Shown here piece after piece: positions 44,204 to 56,711 of a stretch of DNA of 64,000 nt. Under the pieces are notes generated by a model, which was not told the DNA's origin, searched no databases, and saw nothing but the letters and a program-made list of their open reading frames with translations. Origin of the DNA: Artemisia argyi (Eukaryota; Streptophyta; Magnoliopsida; Asterales; Asteraceae); contig CM060709.1 in the NCBI GenBank assembly GCA_030686995.1, forward strand, positions 17,823,360-17,887,359. Direction: 5' to 3'. Within the stretch, counting starts at the first letter, position 1; every line of letters starts with the position of its first letter. Made by a program: the position numbers and the translations under genes.

Positions 44204-47200
44204 GTCGCTCAAATTTTCAAAACAAATGGTTTTAAAAATTGAGTACGATCCATGTATCAAATTACCCATTAAGGAGGATTAAATATGAAAAGTGTTTTGT
44301 TGATTAACTTGTATTAGTTTTGATATTATATACACTAATTATACTAGCTCGAGATAAGATTATGCTTAAAACAAGTGTTATATGTTCGTTTTTAAAATCA
44401 GAAAGTTACACACCTTTCCACAAAGTCAGAAAACAATTTTTAGCCAAAAATGCATTTTTTAGTATCAGATGGGCGGCCCCCTTAAATACTGGGCGGCCCC
44501 CTTAACCCCTTAAATTTAAGGGGTCCGCATGTCTGTTCGACAGTTTTTCGGAAACTTTGAAAAATCATATAAAAATAACCGTAACTCCGTAGAAGTCGTG
44601 CCACCCGGCATCTTAAAGTTAATTGAGTCTACTTTCATTTAAAAATACTTACAAGTAACCATTACAAACTTAAATAAGTCATAAAGTCAAAATACTACAC
44701 GGAGGTCAAAAATTTGAGTCTCGTTTTAACGTAAAACTTGTATTTTACCTTTTCCTTCGAGTTGGGCATTCCTAGTCGATATATCTTTGAAAAATTAAGC
44801 ATTTATGCTTTAAAAATATTGATCTTAATTAAATTTTTAAATGGATAGGAAACTATTTTATCTTCAAATAAAATCGAGCTTAGTAAACATTGGTATATAT
44901 AATACGCAAAACGACGACAATTGTTTTATGTGCTATGTGAACTTATTTGTGATTCTATTTTGTAAATTGAATATATTAGATGATTGTTGCTATTTGAATT
45001 AGTTAATTGTATATCTAAGCATATGTGCCTTATTAGTTTATAGCTAGTTTTTCGGTTTATACTTAACTAGATCTTATGCTAGATTTCTTGCGTTAGGATT
45101 GCAATATTATGCTTGCATTGCATATAGGTATAGATGGCTTAATGTTACTCAAACATCTTGTAAATGAGTTAAATCTAGTCACCTAAATATTTTAAACAAT
45201 TTAATCTATTCTTAAACAACACACTTAAATATTTTCAACAAATTATCTTATTTTACATTAAGTTGTTTAATAAGAGAAATTAAATCATTGTAAAACATTA
45301 GTAGTTATACAAAAGAAAAAGTATTTTCAAAATCTAAGTGTGTTCATAATAAGTAAAAATGAAGAGTCTTTTACATAAACAAAACATATAACAATCATGA
45401 AATAATAAGTCAACTTTCAATCATTCACTAATAAATAATCTTAGGATTAATGGAACACACTATCAAAATGTTTATTTATTTCAAATGAGTATCCGTGAGG
45501 GTCAAGAAAGATCTTGATATTATATCAATTCGTTATTCAAATTATGGTTGATATATTTATCAAATCTAATTGACACATTTTTTAGTGTGGACAAGAAATT
45601 GGATTGCTATTTGTTTAGCTTCAAGATTATATCAAATTACAACAAAAGATATAGTCTTGAATCTACATACTCAATCACACTAGATTGATATGAAAATAGT
45701 TACATCCTTTGTAGATGAAAAGAGTATGCATTGGATCATAACTCACACTTGTGTTGATAATGTCATATTGAATCTACTTGTCCAATAATTGTGTTCCAAA
45801 TATTAGAATAACATGTTTAACACATACATAAAATATACAATGAAGTAGGATTGACGACTTGGATGTTTCGTCCGAAATATTCAAGCAATTTACATTGCAA
45901 TACAACGGATAAATGTGTCATATCCGAAAAACCAAACATGAGCAAACTAACAACATATGTAAACTTTGCTCACACTACTTAAAGTCATCATGTCAAGATA
46001 AAATACATATTTAAAAATAATACACACTATATATTATATGTATTTCATTTTCTTTGTAGCATGAATGGTTGTGTTACAAGATAATGCACTACACTTTTCT
46101 TTTTGAAATAATATAAGTTATTAGAATTGAAAAATAACTTGTCACAATCCATAAACAAGTAAAATTTATTTTTTCAAATACTTGTTAAAGTATGACATAA
46201 CATTGGCAAAAATCATAGAAAATAATATTTGTTTAAAAATATATTAATGTCTAGTTTTGATATCATTTGAGAATAACAAACTCATTTAAGATAAATAATC
46301 TTAATGAGATTCATTTCACAAGAGATGCTAAGGTGCACTCTTAAGTCTAGCACAGTTATTAAATCAAGTAATATGCCATCAAAACCAAACAACCGGTAAA
46401 TCATGAAGAAAAGATTAAAACTTTTTGTTTTCTCTTATCTAAACATTCAACATGTCTCTATTGGGATCGTGAATAAAATATATCATCTGGATTTACCTTC
46501 ATAAAAACATGATGTTTGAGTCACATTAAGCCAAGTACTAGTGAATCAAGCAAACTTCATATTTGGTACTCTTCGATAGGTAAATTTAGGAACTCAATTT
46601 CTTCTAAAAAGAGAATGACTACTGGAGAATCTATTGACTAGAAATTCAATTTAACCTAACGGTTGAATTGCTTCTATGTGAGAAGTTGGGTATGTGTAAC
46701 CCATAAAAATGGTCGTGTTTTGCCTGAATTGAACACCACTAGTAATAGTCTCATACTCATTCTCCAACTTGATTAAATTGCTCTTCCTAAATATACCTAA
46801 CGCTAGTTTACTCTTATGAACTTTGCTTCTCATTAGATTCTGTCATTCCTAGATTTATGGCATATCGCATATATGTTGTTTCTAGATGTTTATTTGCTCC
46901 TATGTGATTTGTTTGTATGCCTTTACATGCTTAACTCTATGTCCGGATGAGCACGAATTTAATGGGAAGGGAAAACACACTCACTCACATATATCCTTCT
47001 ACCTTACACTCAAACCTCATAACCCTTCTTTAGTACATCCTCAAACCACCCATGTGAAATGAAAAACCGAATCATCCTTTATACTACCAATCTCGAGTCA
47101 TCCACCATTTTCATGCCCTCAAAATTTACCTTCCTAAACCACACCTTTCCTACACTATAAATACATCTCCTTCATCCTTAATGATCATCCATCCCTAATA

Positions 47201-48630
47201 ACTACCACATTCCACCATCATCACCTTCCACCAAACACTTGAAGTTCATTGAAGAACTCAAGGAAGTCCATGAGCTTTATGCTCTTCTTACCTTACACCT
47301 TGCTCAATGCAACTTGGAACAACTTTCCTATAGCTCTCCTTCATCACCCCACAACTTGAATCAAGTTGAAAAACATGTCAACAAGTGACCTTGTTGCATC
47401 TTTCTCCTAAAAACCATTACATTCAATGAACACTTCACTTGGATTGAATATCTTCTCACTAGATCACATCCAATACCCTCACATGAACAACATCCAAAAC
47501 CTCAATCAACCTCTTCCGCTCCTAACTCTACACATCTAAACTCTCCACCACCAAACTCTCCAACACTCATGCACCCAAACATATACCTCGATTAATCCAA
47601 CAAGAGTATCATCACTCTTTCGCTTCCTTGAACATCACTCTTTCGCTTCCACCTAGTCATCTCCACTTGACCCTCATTTCCCATCTTCACTAGAAGATTC
47701 CACCATGTAACCATTCCCTACATTCTACTAAGTACATCATCACTACCAAAACTTAAATCCCTAAAAGTCAAGTGAGTTTCTTTATGAAATGCATCTTTTC
47801 CACTTCCTAGCAAGTGAAGAACACAAAGAAGATATCCAAGCTTCAAGTGTTTTTGAGCCATCACCACCTCATTCACATATCCATCTTCAGTCGTCAACCA
47901 ACAAAACACCTAAAAATCCCATGATTCCCAATCATCCATCCTTGTCAAACGATATATTAATCTAAACCATATTTGTCAACCTTTTGTCATTACCTTCCCT
48001 TTTCATTCACGCTCATCCTTCATCACTTTTCTACGTCTTTAAAAGAACGTATCATTCTCATCTTCAATTTTTTTTCCCTTTTAGAATATATATTTTGGCA
48101 TCTTTCGCCAAAATATGTCGGTAGAATCTTTGCATTAGGTTCTAATCATTATCATGTCTTAGCTTTGGTCATGGTGATTTTTTTTAGGAGTTGTTGTTTT
48201 TAAAACAACAATTTCATGTGTCATATTTTTAGTGCATATACCTATTACGTCCATATATTGTTCCCCTATTAGTATCATGCATATATCTATCATCATTATT
48301 ATATATAGTTGCACTTGTCTACTAACTTTGTTTTGAAGGATTACTTCATCGCTCGATTCTTTGGTAGCCAAAACAAGTTTTGAGCATACACCATGAGGGA
48401 GTATACACCAAGGGGGAGCATACACCAAGGGGGAGCATTAAGGTTGATAGAATCAAGGCTTCACTTACGATGATGCAAGCTCGCCTTTTACATTCTTTCT
48501 CAAGGGTTCAAGCGTAGTAGAAGTCTCGTCTATGAGTCCACCTTTTTGCTTCGACAAAAGGGGGAGAAGAAGTGTAAACAAGTAACTTATACATTTTACT
48601 ATGAGTTATAGTTTACATAGTTTGTCATCA
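44204..48630 (+). mobile_element. Interior of element B, mostly non-coding
   Basis: About 4.4 kb with no gag or pol. It is homologous throughout to the interior of element C (56711-60905). An internal palindromic array is at 44470-44529, about 280 bp after the PBS. Accessory-ORF relics lie at 47096-47935 (listed separately). Polypurine GGGGGAG tracts occur at about 48413, 48430 and 48565. The element needs Gag and enzymes from elsewhere. Confidence 0.8.
47096..47935 (+). pseudogene. Accessory-ORF relics of element B
   Basis: A TATA box (ctacactataaatac) lies at about 47150-47164. From 47236 a frame encodes HLKFIEELKEVHELYALLTL and HLAQCNLE, closing at TGA 47386, the same place as in element A copy 1. 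Past the stop the same frame continues PCCIFLLKTITFNEHFTWIE and YLLTRSHPIPS, matching the intact ORF of element A. Further on (47771-47850) is one unit of the 35-residue repeat of the element C ORF (FLYEM/SLYEM..HFLASEEHKEDIQASS). So modules found separately in A and C occur together here, all broken by stops. Confidence 0.55.
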
Positions 48631-48646
48631 TCAAAAAGGGGGAGAT
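48631..48646 (+). other. Polypurine tract of element B
   Basis: caaaaagggggagat immediately before the 3' LTR. Confidence 0.9.
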
Positions 48647-50119
48647 TGTTGGCATGAATATTACGATATTTAATCTAAACATTCTCTTCATGTTTTGATG
48701 ATGACAAAGATGTAAGTTACAACATATAACGTAAAGTGCATAAGTTACTTGTGATCAAAATTCAACTATGCATTTATACGTCAACAAGCCTCGACATCTC
48801 TACGTCTCGAGTATGCTTCAACAATCACTTAAGGTGTGTACAAACAAATGTCTAATACATTTTATGATCAAAGGGATTTTATTTAAACATTACAAAGTTT
48901 ATAAAATGATATAAACATGTTATATATTTTTGAAAAACAATTTTGGTAATTAAAGGAAAATGTTTAATTCATAACCAATATATGAATTCAAAATTTTAAC
49001 CAAAATCAGTTAGTTTTTCACCAAATAAATTTTCACTAGAAAAGACAAAGATTTCTGACCGTTTCAGTAGGGCGGCCCCCTTAATAATTAAGGGGACCGG
49101 CCATACCATTAAGGGGACCGGCACGCTGCAGTTGTCAGAAATTTTTGCCTATAAATACTGGTTCATTTCTGCAATTTTACCTCACCTTTTGCATGAAAAT
49201 TTTCAGTCCCAATCCCTTCAAAACATCCTTCTAAATCCTTTGATCATAAGATTATAAGTCTTTGTTTCAAGTGATCCAATCCTTCACCACTCAAAGTGCA
49301 AGAGAAGAATCCTCCCTATCATAAAGCCAAAGATGTATTAGGATCTAGTTAGTGCTTATGTGAAGTTGTGAGTTATGTATATGTAATAAGTAGATCAAGA
49401 TGTTCTTACTTAGTAGTGAGTTTATGAGTGAGTAAGAAGTAGTGGGAAGAAGTAGTAGTGTGGAGAAGTTATGTAGTTGTGAAGAAATAGATGTGTGAAT
49501 ATGTAGTCGAGTATAGAAGAAGTTGTGAAGAAGTCGTGAAGCCGTGAAGAAGTCGTGAAGCCGTGAAGAAGTCGTGAAGTCATGAAGAAGTTGTGTAGTG
49601 ATTGAAGTTGTGAGATTAGTTCTAGCTACTATTAGAACTCGACATTTAGCTTAGTGTCGTTAAATGGTGTAAGCAAAAGTTGTGTATGGTTTTCTCCGCC
49701 AAAAGGGAGCTTGTTGAGTAGTGAAGAAAACTCTCGAGTAGGTGACTCGGGGAGTGGAGTACATAGAAGTTAATATTGTGATTGTGTGTATAATTATATG
49801 ATATGGTCAAATAGATTATTATTCACACTTCTCATATTAAGTTTAACTTGATAGATAATTTGATACAAAACGATTTAAGATTTTTAAAGGAAAACGTATT
49901 CACATAAAGATCGACCAAAGCTCCATTCATAAAACTAAGTTTTTCCAAAAGCTTACATATATAATTGATCATATTGATTATATGTTGTTTTCATACTAAA
50001 CTCTAATTGAAGGTTTTCCAAACAAACAATTGAATAAATTCGAATCAACATTTTGAAACAAAGTTTTTATAAAATGAAAAAGAAGGGAAAACTATTCAAC
50101 CCCCTTCTAGTTTTCCACA
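48647..50119 (+). mobile_element. 3' LTR of element B (1,473 bp, with deletion)
   Basis: Copy of 42555-44186 but lacking 169 bp corresponding to 43654-43822. The break is at a GTAC present on both sides of the lost segment, which points to deletion by microhomology. The palindromic array is at 49070-49122 and the TATA box at 49149. It ends CTAGTTTTCCACA and is followed by GAGGA. Confidence 0.95.
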
Positions 50120-51201
50120 GAGGAGATTGCGCAGCTGAAGGCGCAATTGGCAAATGTGCGTGCTGAGGTGGAGTCTGCGAACCTATATGCTCAGAGATTG
50201 GCTGAAGATAAGATGTCCTTGCTTGTCCAAGTGAGCCGAGTGCGATCTGCATACGAGGAGTACAAGGGCAATTGTCATTGGGCCTTGAAGTACGTGGAGC
50301 AGAACAAAAGCAATCATTTTGCCAAGTTGGATGAGCTAGTTAGGTTTGTGAACGAATCGTTGGAGCGCCAAGAGGGTAAGCTGCGCAAGTATTCTCCTTT
50401 GATGAGGAGCTGTACTCGTATCTGTTATCTGTCATTGCTGAGCACAGGTATTCTCCTTTCCTTTGTTTACGCAGTCTTGCACCCTCTAATTTCTTTTGAA
50501 TTATAATCTAATGAGGATGTTGTGTTCGCAGGTGGTTGATCAGCCATGGTCTTCGATTGGCTGCTATGGGTACGCTGGAGTCCCAAGAGGTTGTGGAGGC
50601 CTTTGGGAAGGTTGTTGAGTGTGCCATGGCGCGTGGCAAGGCTCAAGCTATGGAGGAGCTGTATGAGAGCCAGATGCTGACAGTGCCGCTCGCGGAGGTG
50701 CCTGGTTATAAGGCTGACGCTTATGCGGAGCTTGTTGCCGCCATGGAGGAAATGAAGCTGTTTGAGCTTCTGCGGATCGCGCAACTGGAGCGCGACCAGG
50801 ATCAGCCCATTAAGGTGATTATGGAGGAGTTGAGGAGGCATATCCTGGAGGATGCGGAGGCTCAACATGACTATTTTTTAAAGCCTGACGAGTCGCAGCT
50901 GCAAGTTCCTGTGTTCGCACAACCGCGCGACATCCTCAACCCCTTCGCCCTTGAGAAAGAGGTCCCTTTGAAGGATTGCTTGGAGGCCCATCTGGAGAGG
51001 GCCGCAAAGAAGAAGGGTACGAAAGGGAAGGCCATCCTTTGTGGTGTCGGTGCCGCGCACCTTCCCAGGTCGAATGGAGTTCCTGTTAGCGTGGCTACCG
51101 TGTCACCCAAAGATTGTTTGTTGTTGAGGAAACTCCAAGAGCCTGGGAGTTCTGTGAACAGTGAAGGTAGCCCCAAACTAAAGTGTTGTCATAGTATGTA
51201 G
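50120..51201 (+). pseudogene. Accessory gene of F, exons 3 (end) to 5
   Basis: This continues the gene split by element B. After the target duplication the frame EEIAQLKAQLANVRAEVESA resumes the coiled coil, up to FVNESLERQEGKLRK. A frameshift near 50390 separates this from FDEELYSYLLSVIAEHR, which ends at donor 50447|gt. The intron is 50448-50531. The last exon (50532-51201) joins in frame as HRWLISHGLRLAAMGTLE and reads through SQEVVEAFGKVVECAMARGK to a stop at 51201. Order and exon phases match the five-exon 'gypsy-type transposon' proteins I know from Asteraceae. The final exon is intact, so decay was probably slow or recent. Confidence 0.8.
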
Positions 51202-51567
51202 GCTATTTTAGCTTGTTTTTTGATAGATTTACATTTTGTGGTGCATGTGCCTGTAAAATCTATATTCGGTGTAAACTCGAAGTTTAATGAAGAATAAATT
51301 TGGTTCATATGCATATGTGCGCCATCCTATTTGTACTTAGATTATTTGTCTTTGCATGAAAGACTTTCCAAGAGTCAAATTTTAACCAAAGTGTTCTTAG
51401 GAAAAATTATATTAAGTTCATGACTTAAAAAATTCATAAGTGTATGTGGTAGTTTGCAGCGTGCTGCGAATACCATATCAAGGAACCAAAAGTACTGGCT
51501 TCTCAATTTCTAAACGTGCACAGTGTGCGTTGTTACGTATCCTTCGTGGGATGCGCATTAAACTTAC
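51202..51567 (+). other. 3' flank of the accessory gene, with poly(A) signal
   Basis: An AATAAA at 51293-51298 lies 92 bases after the stop codon and probably ends the transcript. The rest, to 51567, is unrecognised F interior. The F element is then interrupted by element D, and its expected minus-strand pol would lie to the right of D, outside the window. Confidence 0.45.
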
Positions 51568-53009
51568 TGATGCGTGGGAATTGCACCAGGTTTTACCTCT
51601 CGAGGGATCTCGAGAAGCTTACAACCCCTACCAGGCAGTGTACCTGATCATTGTAGTATAGTATAGTGACAAGTACCGGAGGATTGATCATTCAACTCAG
51701 GAATAGTGTCGCTAGGATTAGAAAGCCTAAAAATTAAGTCTAGAGGTGAGGGATGATTCTTTTTGTATTTTTATATTTTTATAAAAGCAATTAAAATCTC
51801 GGGTTTTGGAAGAATTGGCGGAATTAGTTGCTAGTCAACTAACCCAATAACTAAGATGCAATCAAAATAAAATAACAAAAATGTAAATAAAGCTAATTAC
51901 TAATGTGGTGTGAACAATAAATGGGAAAATTGTGTTTACTTAGAATTCATTACTCCCTAGATATCTTTTACAAGTTGATAGTTTGTTACAGTTGCGTGGA
52001 TGACGGGTTATATTCCTTAATACCAATCATGGGGTGGCGTACGTACTTCCCCAACTCTATAAGCTCCTACTTCACTCCTATGTCGAACCTGCAAGAAGCT
52101 CCTAACATGGGATCACTAGAATTCGCTCATGCATTAAATACAACCATAAAAACCTAGTACGCATTGGTTCATGTTTCTTAAGACGTTCAAGCAAGTTACC
52201 CTATGGAAGTCTGCCAGTTTTCTTAAGCCTAACATCGAAATCATTCATCCATAACAACTATAAACAAGCAATCAACCCATAATCAACATCTAGGTTTCAC
52301 TACATCTAAGCAAACACACAAGAGATCTAGCCTAGCATGTTAAAATCAAGACAAGCGTAAGATATATTCAAACAACACATAGAAATATTGAATGAATTGA
52401 AAGGATACTTATCTTAATTGAACATGAAAGGTTTCAAAGGGTGAAAACCCTTGAAAATACTGATAAAATCGTGCTAGGGTTTCTCCAAGCTATCCCTAAA
52501 ATTGTCCTCTTCTATGAATGAAAATTACAAAACAATATATAGATTTTCCCATGTGACGGCGTCAAGAAGAGAATTCTGATGCCGTCAACTCGCCGCCCAT
52601 AATAATATCGGATTGCCTAGATCCAGATCTGACGCCATCAAGAGCAAATTTCCTCTGGGCCGTCACGTGTAAAGGGACCATGACGGCCTATGGTGACGCC
52701 GTCATGCCCTAGTGTAAAAACTCTCTGGATCGTCATGGACTCTATCCACTTCACCTCTTGTTTTCCTCTTGACGCCATCATGTAGAACTTGGTGACGCCG
52801 TCAGGTACTGTTCCCAGCAAGGAAAATTAAGACTTTGCCGTTTCCTTCACTTTTATGCTCCAAAAACGTCTAAAATGCTTCCTTTTCCAGAATTCACTCC
52901 AAAAGTACCTAAAATCACAAAAGGAACGATTTAGGGCAATATTTGATCAAATAAATTCAATTCCGGGCTTAAATGACTCCCTAAAAACGGATCATTTTTC
53001 GCCTCATCA
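51568..53009 (-). mobile_element. 3' LTR of minus-strand gypsy element D (1,442 bp)
   Basis: On plus it runs TGATGCGTGGG...CGCCTCATCA and repeats at 62859 to the window end, and in part at 37510-38005. TG...CA ends with TGATG/CATCA inverted repeat fit. To its right the minus-strand sequence ttgcttgaggacaagcaaat followed by ctcaagtgtaaggg is the typical pre-LTR and PPT region of Athila-like/Tat-like gypsy elements, fixing the orientation. The LTR holds a cluster of tgacgccgtca-type palindromes at 52553-52805. Confidence 0.75.
52553..52805. promoter_or_regulatory. Cluster of TGACG-N-CGTCA palindromes
   Basis: At least eight copies or near copies of tgacgccgtca (variants with gatgccgtca, gacgccatca, and half sites ggccgtcac) occur in 250 bp. 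TGACG is the core recognised by plant TGA-type bZIP factors (established knowledge); a role here is inference. The same cluster occurs in the other two copies of this LTR. Confidence 0.55.
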
Positions 53010-53604
53010 TATACCCTTACACTTGAGATTTGCTTGTCCTCAAGCAAATGCGCTTTTATTCTAATCAAAATGCAAGTTAGGGGTCATTTAACACTAATAT
53101 AAAAGTAATTACAACAAATAATCATTCCACTAAAGACCAAAGACAAGCACGAAGGTCATATACTAGCCCCTCACAAATAGTGTTTTGATACTCACATCTC
53201 TCGGGTGTAATAAAGTATATATCACAATATGGAAATGGGAAACATCTCTCACTACCTGTCATAGCAAAATAGATTACCATAGGCTTGGGAAAGGATCAAA
53301 CCTCCACCACATGGCGTAAGCACCTAGGATAAACTATCAAAGAGGTCTTTCAAAGGGTTATAACGTTAGGTGTAGGGATATGGAATACACGGTTTTGTTG
53401 GATAAAGGCAATCTTTACCGGTGGCGAGTTAATCATCTTGGTTAATTACATGTACAATATGGCGTTGCTAAGGCAAGACTCGACTCGACTTAAGCTAATA
53501 AATGAAAAATAACAAGAACATAAAATAAACATAGAATGAAACGGGATGGTAGTCCGTATGTTTTTTTCTCTTTTCTCTTTTTCTATTTTTTTTTCCTTTT
53601 TCTT

Positions 53605-53655
<51 letters not shown>

Positions 53656-54938
53656 ATACACTCTTACCCCACCATCCAAAATAATACATCATAGGGAATG
53701 TACATTCCCCTTACACTTGAATTTTTACATACTTTACAATAAACTAATCTAATGACTCGAATCAAGATAATCAAAACACTTGGAGTACTTTTAAGATTAA
53801 TGCATATATGGGGGTAATATATGATGTTCTTCCCCATTACTCCATAACATAAGTACTTTACCCATGAGTCCCAATCGTCCCAAAACAAAATGTACAAGGA
53901 TATGACTCGACTTAGCAACCATCTAATCAATGAGATAATTAACTAAGGGTTTAAACAAATAACAATAATGCACTAAAGATGAGTGCATACACGGAAGGCT
54001 AAGGCGATTTGGTTGTACATTTAAGCGGGGTGTAACAAATTCTTCCTTTAAGTAAGATGCTTAAAGTTAGAAATGGAAAGATAGGCTCGGAGGGGTGTAC
54101 TAGGGGTTTCGTGTACTGAAAATGAGTACAACGCTAAGGTGTGGGAAAAATTAGTTGACTTTACTAGCCAAGTAATATGACTTAAATGGTCAAGTAATTA
54201 TGGTACGGGTTTAACACAAGGGTAATCCTAATGCCTTTTATCATGTAGTAAATCCTACTACACCAATGTAGTCTCACTAGCGGTCTCGGGATGCATCACT
54301 AACGCAAGTTCTAGAATCTAAATGCTACCGGTACACTCATAAGCACTAATAATAAATGATTTTCCTATCAAGTCTGAAGGCGAACCTCACATATTTGGGT
54401 GGAAAATTTTTCTGAATAGTACGGTTTTGTGCTAGTCATACGACTCCTATCCATGAGACGCTTGCTAAGGCTAAAGTTTCACTCCTGAATGTTGTAAAAA
54501 AATTTAAATTTGGCGCTAAAATTACACTAACAAGTATTTCTCATAGTTTTATTACACACCTACAATCAAACAAACAAACTCATGTGAAAGTGTATCCTAT
54601 AAGGTATCGTCATTTACCCTCCCCTTACACTTAGGATAAACATTGTCCCCAATGTTCAATTAAAGAATGTAAAAGTAAAACAGGTAAAAGAATGAAATCA
54701 AATACTCCCCTGATTCGTTCGGTGTGGATAGTGTGTCAACAAGGTTAGATCTTCCTCCAAGAAAATGAACAATCAAAGCTTCCCTTCCAGAATATAAATC
54801 ATCTTCTTGTCATATGTAACCTATTAAACCTGAGAAAACAACAAGGCAACCTCGCGTAAAATCGGCGGCAATCTATATATACTAACAAATCCTAGAAAAC
54901 AAAGTAAGATATAATGCTTGTGGAATGAATGTCTGCAG
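53010..54938 (-). mobile_element. Interior of element D, left part, non-coding
   Basis: PPT-like aagtgtaagggtata (minus) abuts the LTR. The rest is AT-rich with no gag or pol. A 47-base T run is at 53607-53653. Together with 62664-62858 the interior is only about 2.1 kb, so D is non-autonomous. Confidence 0.6.
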
Positions 54939-56694
54939 TGTTGGCATGAATATTACGATATTTAATCTAAACATCCTCTTCATGTTTTGATAATGACAAA
55001 GATGTAAGTTACAACTTATAACGTAAAATGCTTAAGTTACTTGTGATCACAATTCTTCTATGCATTCTTACGTCAACAAGCCTTGACATCTCAACGTCTC
55101 GAGTTTGCCTCAACAATCACTTAAGGTATGGATAAACAAGTGCTTAATACATCTCATGATCAAAGGGGTATTTAATTAACTAATACAAAGTTTATTTAAT
55201 TATATAAACATATTATATATATTTGAAAAACACTTTTGGTAATAAAGAAAAATGTTTTAATCATACTAAATATATGATTTCAAACTTTTAACCAAAATCA
55301 GTTAGTTTTTCACCAAATAAACTTTCCCCACTAAAAGACAAGAAAATCCAACGTTCTGAAAAAAAAAATATTTTTTCATTAGGCGGCCTCCTTAATTATA
55401 CTAGGCGGTCCCCTTAATTATTAAGGGGACCGGCATACAATTAAGGGGACCGGCACGCTCCTCTGTCAGAAATCTTCTCCTATAAATACCACCTCAAACC
55501 TGGTATTTTTCTGGACCTTTTGCACAAAAATTTTCAGATCCAATTCTCTCTAAACATCCTTCTAAAACCCTTTGATCATAAGATTATTAATCTTTGTTTC
55601 AAGTGATCCAATCTCTCATCATTCAAAGTGCAAGAGAAGAATCCTCCCTATCATAAAGCCAAAGATGTATTAGGATCTAGTTAGTGCTTATGTGAAGTTG
55701 TGAGTTAGGTATATGTAATAAGTAGATCAAGATGATCTTACTTAGTAGTGATTCAATGAGTGAGTAAGAAGTAGTGGGAGGAATTAGTAGTGTGGAGAAG
55801 ACATGTAGTTGTGAAGATGTAGGTGTGTGATTAAGTGTTGGAGTTTAGAAGAAGTTGTGATGAAGTCGTGAAGTCGTGAAGCCGTGAAGTAGTTTAGAAG
55901 AAGTTGTGATGAAGTCGTGAAGTCGTGAAGAAGTCGTGAAGTCATGAAGAAGTCGTGAAGTTGTGTAAAAGTTGTGTAGTGATCTAAGTTGTGTTGTGAG
56001 ATTGGTTCTAGCTACTATTAGAACTCGACATTTAGCTTAGTGTCGTTAAATGGTGTAAGCAAAAGTTGTGTACAGTTTTCTCTGCCAAAATGGAGCTTGT
56101 TGAGTAGTGAAGAAAACTCTCGAGTAGGTGACTCGGGGAGTGGAGTAGGAACCAGGAAGGTGTCCTTGTAGCCGAACCACTATAAATCATTGTGTCCGGT
56201 TTGCATCCTCTTTCTCTTATCCTTTTACATTTACTCTTGCACTTATCACTTTATATCTATGCTTGCAAATATGTGTTAATTGTTGCTTATATTGATGATT
56301 GATTGTGGTGTAGTAACAAGTTAATATTGTGATAGGATATATAGTTGTATGATATGGTCTAATGGGCTTATATATATATATATGATTAACACTTCTCATG
56401 TTGAGTTTAACTTAATCGATAATTTGATACAAAATGCTTCAAGATTTTAAAAGGAAAACATATTCACATAAAGATCGACCAAAGCTTCATTCATAAAACT
56501 AAGTTTCAAAAACTAATCCAAAAGTCTACGTATATAATTGATCATATTGATTATATATTGTTTTCATACTAAACTCAAATTGAAGGTTTTCAAACAAACA
56601 ATTGAATAAATTTGAATCAACATTTTGCAAAACCAAGTTTTTATAAAACGAAAAAGAGGGGAAAACTATTCAACCCCCCTTCTAGTTTTCCACA
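54939..56694 (+). mobile_element. 5' LTR of SIRE-like element C (1,756 bp)
   Basis: It begins TGTTGGCATGAATATTACG and ends CTAGTTTTCCACA. Target duplication TGCAG flanks the element (54934-54938 and 62664-62668). Palindromic array 55381-55455, TATA box (cctataaatacc) at 55479, minisatellite gaagtcgt/gaagccgt at 55853-55970. It is closely similar to its partner at 60923-62663, and more distant from the LTRs of B. Confidence 0.95.
55381..55455. promoter_or_regulatory. Inverted GGCGG-CCCCTTAA array, LTR of element C
   Basis: ggcggcctccttaa and ggcggtccccttaa forward, then two ttaaggggaccggc inverted. It ends 25 bp before the TATA box. The second LTR has the same block at 61366-61440. Confidence 0.65.
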
Positions 56695-56711
56695 ATTGGT
56701 ACCAGAGCCAG
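56695..56711 (+). other. Primer-binding site of element C
   Basis: attggtaccagagccag immediately after the LTR, Copia initiator-Met type. Confidence 0.9.

Noticed and set aside
46651..46833. Minus-strand 60-aa ORF shared by B and C (also 59174-59356)
   Set aside because: Shared through homology of the interiors. It is antisense with no promoter or motif, and the substitutions do not favour silent sites by eye.
53446..53752. Poly-Lys and poly-Phe ORFs on opposite strands
   Set aside because: Produced by the 47-base T run inside element D; no gene support.
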